Assembly (NCBI GenBank): GCA_030151885.1
Contig: JASLCG010000092.1
Span: 1-7,848, forward strand
Source: Bacteroides sp.
Lineage (GTDB): Bacteria; Bacteroidota; Bacteroidia; Bacteroidales; Bacteroidaceae
Direction of reading: 5' to 3'
Length of the DNA stretch: 7,848 bases
The translations under genes were made by a program, and so were the position numbers. Shown here piece after piece: positions 1-6,389 of this stretch. A model generated the notes under the pieces. It made no database searches, was not told the DNA's origin, and worked only from the letters and a program-made list of their open reading frames with translations. Position 1 is the stretch's first letter. Each line of letters opens with the position of its first letter.

Positions 1-52
1 TTAAAGTGGGGCTATTATCACAATTATTAACCTAATTTATAAGTGCGTTTAT

Positions 53-1273
53 CTAATCTTTTAAAGCTCTAGCTATAATAGAGATTGGGTGTTCGCAAGT
101 TTTACTAGTAGACATATCAATTTGCCACTTACAAGTTTCGCAGTCAGAAACAACATAATCAATGTCGCTAGCTTCAATTTGTTTGAATAGAGGATCTCCA
201 ATTTTTTGAGAGGTTTCATAATTTTCTTTTTTGAAACCATATGTTCCAGCTATTCCACAGCAATTTGAGTCTAATACAGTAAGCTCTAAGTTTGGTATAA
301 GCTTTAGTAGCTCAATTGTATAATACTCCCATCCTAGTTTCTCCATATGGCATGGAGTATGATAAGCAACTTTTATTTTTTCGTCTTTGAATAGTAAGCT
401 TTTATCCGTTTGACTTAATAGTCTATAAATATATCTAGTAGCTAGCTCTATATCTTCTTTTACATCGTTATTGTCTATTTTAAGAAGGTGAGGGTATTCA
501 TCTCGAATAGTAAAAGTACAGGTAGATGAAGTGGCTACGACAGGCATCTTCTCATCAAGTATAGATTTCCTAATTGATTTTATATTGACTTTAGCCTGTT
601 TCTTAGCTTGATTAATCAGACCATTTGAAATAAGTGCAACACCGCAACATTTCTCTTTTTCTAATAGCTGAACACCTACTCCTAGCTTATTAAATACTTT
701 GATAAGATCTTTTCCTAGCTGTGGGTTATTATAGTTAACATAACATCCATGAAAATAGCTAACTTGTTTTTTAAATTGAGCTTGAGATGCTTTTGCTTTC
801 TTTTTATACCAAGATTCGAAAGTTCCAAAAGCATATTGAGGGAATGTTCTATGCTTATCTATTTTTAAAGCTTTGTCTAAAACAAACTTAGTAATACCTA
901 GTTTTAAGATAGGGTTTACAATGGGTGAAAATGGGGTTGTCATTGTACCCATAAAGTCTGTGTTTGCCAATAGGATATCTCTTAGCTTAGGCCTTTTTTT
1001 ATTATATTTAATTCTTGCAGACTGAATGATGTCACCAATTTTTACGTTAGATGGACACGCTACTTCACAACGTTTACAGTTTAAGCAGTATTTTAAAGAG
1101 TCGTCAAAGAAATTGCCATGCTTTAATCTTAATCTTTCATTATCTGGACCAGCTTGTTTAGGGCCAGGGAAATTGGGATTAACAGCAGAGACTGGACAAT
1201 ATACCGTACAAATAGTACATTTAATACATTGTTCAAAATTATTATCGCTTATGCTATATTCTTGGAGTTTCAT
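53..1273 (-). CDS. glpC: Anaerobic glycerol-3-phosphate dehydrogenase subunit C (GlpC), 406 aa
   Basis: GlpC is the iron-sulfur subunit that anchors the GlpAB dehydrogenase to the inner face of the cytoplasmic membrane and passes electrons to the quinone pool. Two ferredoxin-type [4Fe-4S] motifs are visible near the N-terminus: CxxCxxCxxxCP at residues 16-27 and again at 63-74. Two cysteine-rich CCG domains follow, with CCG at 209-211 and 338-340, each preceded by a partner Cys (C177, C308). Further cysteines lie at 378 and 381. The length is close to the E. coli protein (about 396 aa). There is no obvious transmembrane helix, as expected for this family, which associates peripherally. The ATG lies 7 bp after the glpB stop, so it is the last gene of a glpABC operon. 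The related HdrB/LutA/GlcF proteins share the CCG domain, but order and neighbours fix the call. No convincing terminator is visible in the 52 bases after its stop. Confidence 0.95.
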   Translation of the reverse strand: MKLQEYSISDNNFEQCIKCTICTVYCPVSAVNPNFPGPKQAGPDNERLRLKHGNFFDDSLKYCLNCKRCEVACPSNVKIGDIIQSARIKYNKKRPKLRDILLANTDFMGTMTTPFSPIVNPILKLGITKFVLDKALKIDKHRTFPQYAFGTFESWYKKKAKASQAQFKKQVSYFHGCYVNYNNPQLGKDLIKVFNKLGVGVQLLEKEKCCGVALISNGLINQAKKQAKVNIKSIRKSILDEKMPVVATSSTCTFTIRDEYPHLLKIDNNDVKEDIELATRYIYRLLSQTDKSLLFKDEKIKVAYHTPCHMEKLGWEYYTIELLKLIPNLELTVLDSNCCGIAGTYGFKKENYETSQKIGDPLFKQIEASDIDYVVSDCETCKWQIDMSTSKTCEHPISIIARALKD

Positions 1274-1280
1274 AATCGTA

Positions 1281-2540
1281 TTATTTACTTAGTATTAAAT
1301 CTGCAACATTTAAGGCGGTTAAGATAGATACACCACCACCCGATCCTTCTTTTATAGGGTTGAAACACTCTAATCCAGCTCCTATAACGTAAAGATTTTG
1401 TATATACTCTCCATTAAGTAAACCATTAAAGTTATTGTTGGTTTTTATGCCATAACTCATATATGGCTGAGTATTATATACATTTTTATCATACCATTTA
1501 GCCCTTGGTGCATCATAATTTACCTCAAGATTGAATATCGGTTCGTAAACCTTATCTCGGTCAGATATAAGCCCTTGGCTAAAGTAACTTCCTGTAGCTA
1601 CTACTATGTCATTGGCTATAAATGGAATATCTGTGTGATTAAAGCTGTAAAGTTTTTCAACCTTTCCATTTGTAATATCTGCTTTCATAATAGAATCTCC
1701 AAGCATATATTCACCACCTAGATCTCTAAACTTTTTAACTAAGTATCTTTGTAACTTAATGCCTATAACGGAAGGGGGAAGTGTTGGTATTAAAAGAATG
1801 GGTTTACCTACAGCCTTCTCTAAGTCTGCTAATATAGTGTCGTTTTTAAGTCCTAATATAGCAGGAAATAGAATTACTTCGCTTTTTTGGCTTCCATCCT
1901 TTAAAATATTCACGAGTTCTTGAAACTCCTCATCAGATAGCTGGTCCATTACATTTGTAAGGTTAGACGATCTTAGCTCACTAGGATTCCTTCTAAGTCT
2001 TTCAAGGCTAGGTAGTGAAAAAAGCGCTACCTCTGATTTAACTCCTTTTTTTCTTAAGCCACTAGCTAAAAAATCAGGATAGAAGTCTAAGAATCCTTTC
2101 ATGTTGAATATTGAAACACTAGACCAGGGCATCTTGTCTATTTGGGTTGATGTTGCAAATGGAGCTATTGATAGCCATGTGGGTTTTATCTCTCCAAAAG
2201 GTGTTAATCTATAGTGGTTGTTTTTATTGGCTTTAATCGGAATATCTAGACTCTCTAATAGTGAAATTGCTTCTTCTACTAGTTTCTCTATGTTACTAGC
2301 ACCTATTTTAGAATAGGGGTGTTTAGTGTTTTGCTTGGTTAATTCTGTTATAGCTTCAATAGGGTTAGTAACACTTTTACCATTTGATAATGTGTTTAAT
2401 AAATCAAAAGAGCCAGAGCAAAAATGTAAAGCACTTTGTCCAGATGATATTATAGCACATTTTTTATTTTGCTTACACAGTTTAATACCACAGATTAAAC
2501 CAGCAAGTCCACCACCTATTATTAATGTATCAAATTTCAT
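1281..2540 (-). CDS. glpB: Anaerobic glycerol-3-phosphate dehydrogenase subunit B (GlpB), 419 aa
   Basis: GlpB is the second flavoprotein subunit of the anaerobic G3P dehydrogenase. It binds a flavin and is thought to relay electrons from GlpA to the Fe-S clusters of GlpC. The N-terminus carries a Rossmann dinucleotide motif, TLIIGGGLAGL, at about residues 5-15. The C-terminus has the matching flavin-contact segment LYVIGAGLECFNP followed by a Gly-rich KEGSGGG stretch, at roughly 383-405. The length equals my recollection of the E. coli protein (419 aa). The ATG overlaps the glpA stop by 4 bp (ATGA, 2537-2540), a common arrangement for translational coupling, and this fixes the start. The gene is complete with no frameshift. 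Alone it could be taken for a generic FAD-dependent oxidoreductase; its place between glpA and glpC decides the call. Confidence 0.93.
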   Translation of the reverse strand: MKFDTLIIGGGLAGLICGIKLCKQNKKCAIISSGQSALHFCSGSFDLLNTLSNGKSVTNPIEAITELTKQNTKHPYSKIGASNIEKLVEEAISLLESLDIPIKANKNNHYRLTPFGEIKPTWLSIAPFATSTQIDKMPWSSVSIFNMKGFLDFYPDFLASGLRKKGVKSEVALFSLPSLERLRRNPSELRSSNLTNVMDQLSDEEFQELVNILKDGSQKSEVILFPAILGLKNDTILADLEKAVGKPILLIPTLPPSVIGIKLQRYLVKKFRDLGGEYMLGDSIMKADITNGKVEKLYSFNHTDIPFIANDIVVATGSYFSQGLISDRDKVYEPIFNLEVNYDAPRAKWYDKNVYNTQPYMSYGIKTNNNFNGLLNGEYIQNLYVIGAGLECFNPIKEGSGGGVSILTALNVADLILSK

Positions 2541-4174
2541 TGTTCAATAATTTTAGAATCAGTTAGACCACATACACTTTCATATACCCAAGCAGTGTAT
2601 TCACTTTCTCTAAGGCTATCTCCCCATGCTGTAGGGTATATGCCTTTCCATCTTTCATTCATAAAAGAGGCTAAATCGGCTTTTGCTTCTGTTGAGCATA
2701 CTCCTTTATGCTCTTTCATTATGCCAGCAGCTCTGCACGCACATAACTCGCCTTGGCATGTACCCATTCCTACACGTGTTCTTCTTCTTAAATCAACAAG
2801 GTTATGAACATCTAGCTCTTCGATAGCATAATTTACTTCTCCGACAGAAATTTGCTCACATTCGCATACTAAACTATTATCTATTTCGGAACTTTTTACT
2901 TTCTCAGCTCTATCTCCATGTCTATAAATAGCAGACTCTCTAATAGTTCTAGGTATTGATATAATTCGTTTAGAAAGTTCTTCTTTTGTTGCTTTAGATC
3001 CAGGAAGTTTGTCGGCAGCCGTAAGGCACTCTGTTGTATTACCTAGTTTCTTACACACTAAGTCGGTTGCCCATTCTGCCATTAGCCTATAAGTCATAAG
3101 CTTTCCTCCAGTAATAGTAATAAATCCAGACAAACCATCTCTTTCCTCATGGTCAATTAGAACTATACCTCTACTAGTTTTACGGCCTGTTGGATCATTG
3201 TCTGCAGCTACTAGTGGTCTTACACCTGCATATCCTCTTAGAATTCTTGTTTTTGCTAGTATTGGAGCTAATTTTTCTCCTTCACTAATTAATAAGTTTA
3301 CCTCTTCTGGAGTAACCTCCATATTGTCTATTTGATCGTATGGTATTTTGGTTGATGTAGTACCTATTACAGTTATAGTATCTCCTGGTACAAGAATATC
3401 GGCATCTGCAGGTTTACGGCATCTGTTTAAAACAACATTATTTACTCTATGGCCAAAAATAAGTAATGACCCTTTGGCTGGAAGCATTCTTATTTTGAGG
3501 TCTGCGTATTCGGAAATGTGTTGTCCCCATATTCCACCAGCATTAACAACTATTTTTCCATATATGTTACACACTTCTTTGGTTCTATGATTTAGAGCTT
3601 TAACTCCTATCACTTTATTTTGCTCCTTGATTAAGCCTACAACCTCATGATATGTTTTAATTGTGGCTCCATGTTCTTTTGCGTCTATAACATTTGAAGA
3701 GGTTAATCTGAACGGATCTACTGAACCATCAGGTACTTTAACAGCACCAACTATATTTCTATTGACCGATGGCTCCATCCTAATAGCATCAATAGGGTCT
3801 ATAGCTTCTGCTTGTATGCCGGCACTAAGGCAGGCATTGATAAATGTTTTTTGGTATTCTAAATCATCTTCGGGTAAGCTAATAAAGAAACCATCTGTTT
3901 GGTCTATACAGTGTGATGCAATACTTTTTAGTATCATATTCTCTTTAATGCACTCTACTGCAGACTCCTTGTCTGTAACTGCATATCTAGCTCCACTATG
4001 TAGTAAACCGTGATTTCTACCTGTAGTTCCTGTGGCAATATCGTATCTTTCGAGGAGAATTGTATTTAATCCTCTTTTTGCGCAGTCTCGAGCTGTGCCG
4101 GCTCCAGTTGCACCTCCACCTATAACTATTACATCATAAGTGGTTGTTTTTGTGTTTTTATTAGTTTGATTCAT
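2537..4174 (-). CDS. glpA: Anaerobic glycerol-3-phosphate dehydrogenase subunit A (GlpA), 545 aa
   Basis: GlpA is the catalytic subunit that oxidises sn-glycerol 3-phosphate to dihydroxyacetone phosphate with FAD, feeding a menaquinone/fumarate-type anaerobic chain. From the chosen start, the FAD Rossmann motif VIVIGGGATGAG is at residues 15-26. The GlpA/GlpD signature TGTTGRNHGLLHSGARY is at 48-64. A DAO-type FAD domain runs to about residue 400. A C-terminal BFD-like [2Fe-2S] domain has cysteines at 437, 439, 473 and 478 (CxC...CxxxxC). This domain separates GlpA from the aerobic GlpD. The frame is open upstream to a GTG at 4208-4210, which would add 12 residues. I prefer the ATG at 4172-4174 because it leaves the usual short leader before the Rossmann strand and gives a length near E. 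coli GlpA (542 aa). It is the first gene of glpABC. No good TAnnTTTG promoter is visible upstream. Confidence 0.95.
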   Translation of the reverse strand: MNQTNKNTKTTTYDVIVIGGGATGAGTARDCAKRGLNTILLERYDIATGTTGRNHGLLHSGARYAVTDKESAVECIKENMILKSIASHCIDQTDGFFISLPEDDLEYQKTFINACLSAGIQAEAIDPIDAIRMEPSVNRNIVGAVKVPDGSVDPFRLTSSNVIDAKEHGATIKTYHEVVGLIKEQNKVIGVKALNHRTKEVCNIYGKIVVNAGGIWGQHISEYADLKIRMLPAKGSLLIFGHRVNNVVLNRCRKPADADILVPGDTITVIGTTSTKIPYDQIDNMEVTPEEVNLLISEGEKLAPILAKTRILRGYAGVRPLVAADNDPTGRKTSRGIVLIDHEERDGLSGFITITGGKLMTYRLMAEWATDLVCKKLGNTTECLTAADKLPGSKATKEELSKRIISIPRTIRESAIYRHGDRAEKVKSSEIDNSLVCECEQISVGEVNYAIEELDVHNLVDLRRRTRVGMGTCQGELCACRAAGIMKEHKGVCSTEAKADLASFMNERWKGIYPTAWGDSLRESEYTAWVYESVCGLTDSKIIEQ

Positions 4175-4232
4175 TAGGTTAATTTTAATTGTGTAATACA
4201 AATAAAACACTTTATTTTTACTTTTAAAACTA

Positions 4233-4262
4233 AAACGAAAGATATTTGTAAGTAAACGAAAG
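4233..4262. repeat. 9-bp direct repeat upstream of glpA
   Basis: AAACGAAAG occurs at 4233-4241 and again at 4254-4262. The 21-bp start-to-start spacing is two DNA turns, so both copies would face the same side of the helix. They lie about 60-90 bp upstream of the glpA ATG, where an activator or repressor dimer could bind. The repeat is seen directly; a regulatory role is inference and the short length allows coincidence. Confidence 0.35.
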
Positions 4263-4484
4263 TTTTTGGGTCTTGTTGTTTTAGAAATGGCGGTTGAAAT
4301 ATAGCGCCTATTAGCAGGTGAAGGTGTATATATTGTTGAGATTATATTACACTTTTATTACATAGTATACTAGTCTTTTTTAACTTTAAAGCTTTGATAA
4401 ATAGTATTGGATACAACTTTTAGGTGTTATTTGTTAAAATAAAATTGAGTTTTTGATATTGACTTTTGTAACATTGAAAATTTA

Positions 4485-4498
4485 ACAATAAATATTGT
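4485..4498. promoter_or_regulatory. Perfect 6-bp inverted repeat upstream of the small-gene promoter
   Basis: ACAATA (4485-4490) and TATTGT (4493-4498) are exact reverse complements around a 2-base AA centre. The element ends 8 bases before the -33 box at 4507-4510, a position typical of an activator site. The symmetry is seen in the sequence. The regulatory role is inferred, and short AT-rich palindromes arise easily by chance. Confidence 0.35.
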
Positions 4499-4506
4499 GT
4501 TTCGAT

Positions 4507-4537
4507 TTTGGTATTTATCGAAAGTTTACTATATTTG
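4507..4537 (+). promoter_or_regulatory. Bacteroidota sigma-ABfr-type promoter for the 63-aa gene
   Basis: The -33 box TTTG (4507-4510), a 19-bp spacer and the -7 box TATATTTG (4530-4537) match the Bacteroides consensus TTTG-N19/21-TAnnTTTG at every defined position. Transcription would start near 4541-4545, giving a leader of about 60 nt before the ATG at 4605. The match strongly suggests that the small gene is expressed. Confidence 0.75.
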
Positions 4538-4540
4538 TTA

Positions 4541-4561
4541 TGTGAATGAATCTAATTCACA
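4541..4561. promoter_or_regulatory. Perfect 7-bp inverted repeat at the predicted transcription start
   Basis: TGTGAAT (4541-4547) and ATTCACA (4555-4561) are exact reverse complements separated by 7 bases. The repeat begins 3 bases after the -7 box, so it covers the predicted start site. It could be a repressor operator, or a 7-bp hairpin with a 7-nt loop at the very 5' end of the mRNA that protects it from decay. The half-sites resemble CRP/FNR-type TGTGA...TCACA, but the gap is 11 rather than 6 bases, so a standard CRP site is not supported. Confidence 0.5.
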
Positions 4562-4604
4562 GTTCTAAGAATTATCATTGTTTTATTTGTTAAAAGTTAC
4601 ACTT

Positions 4605-4796
4605 ATGTCTAAGATTTACGAGGTGAAGATGCAGGAAGAGTCTAAGACTTACTTCCTTGATGTAAAGGAGATTGAAAAAGCTAAAGTTGAGAAAGACTCA
4701 GGAACTTATATAGAGGTTCTAGCTTTTTTACGTGATATCTTTAAGTTAGTGGACTTTTCTGGAATCATTAATAATAATAAAAATAATATTCTTTAG
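4605..4796 (+). CDS. Hypothetical small protein, 63 aa
   Basis: I do not recognise this protein. It begins MSKIYEVKMQEESKTYFL, is rich in Lys, Glu and Asp, and has no signal peptide, membrane segment, Cys pair or known motif. The centre (about residues 16-50) looks helical and amphipathic, and the tail is Asn/Lys-rich, encoded by an AAT/AAA-rich run. The open frame extends up to a TTG at 4578, but the ATG at 4605 gives a normal leader and is preferred. There is no Shine-Dalgarno sequence, as usual in Bacteroidota. Evidence that it is real: a consensus promoter at 4507-4537, an intrinsic terminator at 4824-4871 right after the stop, and no competing frame. It is a single-gene transcription unit, divergent from glpA. 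Function is unknown; a small cytoplasmic regulator or partner protein is only a guess. Confidence 0.7.
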   Translation: MSKIYEVKMQEESKTYFLDVKEIEKAKVEKDSGTYIEVLAFLRDIFKLVDFSGIINNNKNNIL

Positions 4797-4823
4797 TTTA
4801 CTAACAAGTTTTGATAATATCAC

Positions 4824-4871
4824 AAAAAATCGTTCAGGTAAGAAGTATATCGTTGCCTGAACGATTTTTTT
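4824..4871 (+). terminator. Strong intrinsic terminator after the 63-aa gene
   Basis: The left arm 4824-4838 (six A, then TCGTTCAGG) pairs perfectly with the right arm 4856-4870 (CCTGAACGA, then T-run). This gives a 15-bp stem around a 17-nt loop. Seven T residues run at 4865-4871. The A-run on the other side would make it work in both directions, although no leftward gene ends here. The stop codon lies 27 bases upstream. Confidence 0.9.
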
Positions 4872-4884
4872 ATCCGTATATTTG
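4853..4884 (+). promoter_or_regulatory. Bacteroidota-type promoter for the alkaline phosphatase gene
   Basis: TTG (4853-4855), a 21-bp spacer and TATATTTG (4877-4884) fit the Bacteroides -33/-7 pattern. Predicted start is near 4888-4892, leaving a leader of about 30 nt before the ATG at 4922. The -33 box lies at the loop edge of the preceding terminator, so the promoter and terminator share DNA. The -7 box is a full match; the -33 box is only the TTG core. Confidence 0.65.
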
Positions 4885-4921
4885 TTTGATAACTTTTTAA
4901 ATAACTAAACTACATAGTATT

Positions 4922-6322
4922 ATGAAGAAAACAATTTCGAGTTTATTCCTACTGATGCTAACCCTTACAGTCTTTGCACAGGGTAAAGCTAAATATGTAT
5001 TCTATTTTATTGGAGATGGTATGGGTGCCGATCAAGTAAATGCTACAGAAATGTATTTGGCCGAAAAAGAGGGTGTTATTGGAACTAATCCTTTGATATT
5101 TACACAGTTTCCAATAATGACAGTTGCGAATACTTATTCTAAAACAAATTCAGTAACAGATTCTTCAGCTGCAGGTACAGCTTTGGCGACTGGAGAGAAA
5201 ACATATAACGGTGCTATAGGCGTTGATTTTAATAAAGAACCAATTTATAGTGTTGCAGCTAGAGCTAAAAAAGCAGGTAAAAAAGTCGGTGTTATAACAA
5301 GTGTTAGTGTAGATCATGCTACACCAGCTGCATTTTATGCACATCAGCCTGATAGAAATATGTATTATGAAATAGCACTTGATTTGCCTAAATCTGGTTT
5401 TGACTTTTATGGTGGATCAGGTTTCTTAAAACCAACAAAATCGTTTGATAAAAAAGAGATGCCTTCTATATTTCCTATTTTTGCTGAGGCTGGTTATGAG
5501 CTTTATAGAGGGATGGATGCCTATAATAAGGCTAATAAAGGTAATAAGGTAATATTAATTCAAGAAGAGGGTGTTGAGCAAGGAGCGCTGCCTTATGCTA
5601 TAGATCGTAAAGACAGTGATATGTCTTTAAAAGATATAACAACAAGTGCTATTAAAGAGTTGTCAAAAAGTAGAAAAGGCTTCTTTTTAATGGTTGAAGG
5701 TGGTAAGATAGATTGGGCTTGTCATGATAATGATGCTGCTACTGTATTTCATGAGGTGATGGATATGGATGAAGCTATTGCCGAAGCATATGAGTTTTAT
5801 AAAAAGCATCCTAAAGAGACGCTAATAGTTGTTACTGCCGATCATGAAACTGGAGGAATGTCTCTGGGTAATGGTAAATATGCTTTGAATTTAAAAGCTT
5901 TACAGCATCAAAAAGTATCTGCTGGAGAGCTGTCTAATCTAATGAAAAAATTAAGAAAAGAGCATAATAATAATGTTACTTGGTCCCAGATGAAGGAGTT
6001 TTTAGCAGAGTATATGGGATTCTGGAAAGAGTTTGATTTGACATGGGCTCAGGAGAGAAAGCTTAGAGATGAGTTTGAGAAGAGCTTTGTAAAAGATAAA
6101 AAAACGTTTGAAAAGAGTATGTACACAAACTCTGAGCCTATGGCTGCAAGGGCAAAAGAAGTTATGAACGACATTGCTATGATTAGCTGGGCAAGCCATT
6201 CGCACTCTGCAAATTATGTTCCTGTATATGCTATAGGTGCCGGTGCTGAGTTATTTAAAGGAAGGGTGAATAATATTGAAATTCCTAGAAAAATAGCCAA
6301 AGCAGCAGGATATAAGTGGTAG
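4922..6322 (+). CDS. Secreted alkaline phosphatase, PhoA family, 466 aa
   Basis: This periplasmic metalloenzyme hydrolyses phosphate monoesters to supply phosphate. Residues 1-19 form a Sec signal peptide with predicted cleavage after VFA, leaving Gln20. Active-site parts align by motif with E. coli PhoA: D32 in IGDGMG (metal), S81 in VTDSSAAGTALATG (phosphoserine nucleophile, E. coli S102), H132 and T134 in DHATPAA (D153/T155), R145 (R166), E259, D264 and H268 in VEGGKIDWACH (E322, D327, H331), D307-H308 in TADHETGG (D369-H370) and H428 in the C-terminal SHSHSANYVPVYA (H412). The K328 position is Trp265. The His/Trp pair replaces the E. coli Asp/Lys, as in the Antarctic TAB5 enzyme. About 115 residues, rich in charged helix, lie between H308 and H428. 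It has its own promoter and terminator. The gene is intact; substrate preference cannot be read. Confidence 0.93.
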   Translation: MKKTISSLFLLMLTLTVFAQGKAKYVFYFIGDGMGADQVNATEMYLAEKEGVIGTNPLIFTQFPIMTVANTYSKTNSVTDSSAAGTALATGEKTYNGAIGVDFNKEPIYSVAARAKKAGKKVGVITSVSVDHATPAAFYAHQPDRNMYYEIALDLPKSGFDFYGGSGFLKPTKSFDKKEMPSIFPIFAEAGYELYRGMDAYNKANKGNKVILIQEEGVEQGALPYAIDRKDSDMSLKDITTSAIKELSKSRKGFFLMVEGGKIDWACHDNDAATVFHEVMDMDEAIAEAYEFYKKHPKETLIVVTADHETGGMSLGNGKYALNLKALQHQKVSAGELSNLMKKLRKEHNNNVTWSQMKEFLAEYMGFWKEFDLTWAQERKLRDEFEKSFVKDKKTFEKSMYTNSEPMAARAKEVMNDIAMISWASHSHSANYVPVYAIGAGAELFKGRVNNIEIPRKIAKAAGYKW

Positions 6323-6345
6323 GTAATATTGTAAACTATATATTG

Positions 6346-6379
6346 AAGAGGAAAACAATACTTGTTTTCCTCTTTTTTT
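6346..6379 (+). terminator. Intrinsic terminator after the alkaline phosphatase gene
   Basis: Arms 6346-6358 (AAGAGGAAAACAA) and 6362-6374 (TTGTTTTCCTCTT) form a perfect 13-bp stem with a 3-nt loop. A T-run continues to 6379. The hairpin starts 24 bases after the stop codon, the usual place for a rightward terminator. Confidence 0.9.
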
Positions 6380-6389
6380 GTCGACTAGT

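Larger units (their letters stand above)
4175..4604. other. 430-bp divergent intergenic region between glpA and a 63-aa gene
   Basis: This very AT-rich stretch has no supportable coding region on either strand. The right half holds a strong promoter reading right, flanked by two inverted repeats that are listed separately. The glpA-proximal part holds a 9-bp direct repeat AAACGAAAG (4233-4241 and 4254-4262, 21 bp apart). CGAAAGTTT recurs at 4519-4527. A 10-bp palindrome TAGTATACTA lies at 4363-4372. A 13-bp direct repeat TTATTTGTTAAAA occurs at 4427-4439 and 4583-4595. In such AT-rich DNA the last two may be chance. No clear Bacteroides-type promoter for glpA was found: the best minus-strand candidates (around 4236-4244 and 4296-4303) each miss the final G of TAnnTTTG and have no TTG at -33. 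Confidence 0.6.

Noticed and set aside
1..52. Terminator or gene start downstream of glpC
   Set aside because: Only a 3-bp GTG/CAC pairing is visible with no T-run, and the remaining sequence is too short to judge.
1026..4013. Plus-strand open frames of 70-116 codons lying inside glpC, glpB and glpA
   Set aside because: They are antisense shadows of well-supported genes, with no family motifs or promoters of their own.
4236..4303. Minus-strand -7 boxes for glpA (around 4236-4244 and 4296-4303)
   Set aside because: Both miss the final G of TAnnTTTG and neither has a TTG at -33.
4363..4372. 10-bp palindrome TAGTATACTA
   Set aside because: Short, AT-rich and not positioned next to any recognisable promoter element.
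4541..4561. Canonical CRP/FNR binding site
   Set aside because: The TGTGA and TCACA arms are 11 bases apart instead of 6.
4427..4595. 13-bp direct repeat TTATTTGTTAAAA at 4427-4439 and 4583-4595
   Set aside because: It is made almost only of A and T in an AT-rich spacer, with no target-site or mobile-element context, so chance is the simpler reading.
6002..6205. Minus-strand 67-codon frame inside the phosphatase gene
   Set aside because: Its composition (Cys/His/Phe-rich) is that of a reverse-frame shadow, and the overlapping gene is certain.
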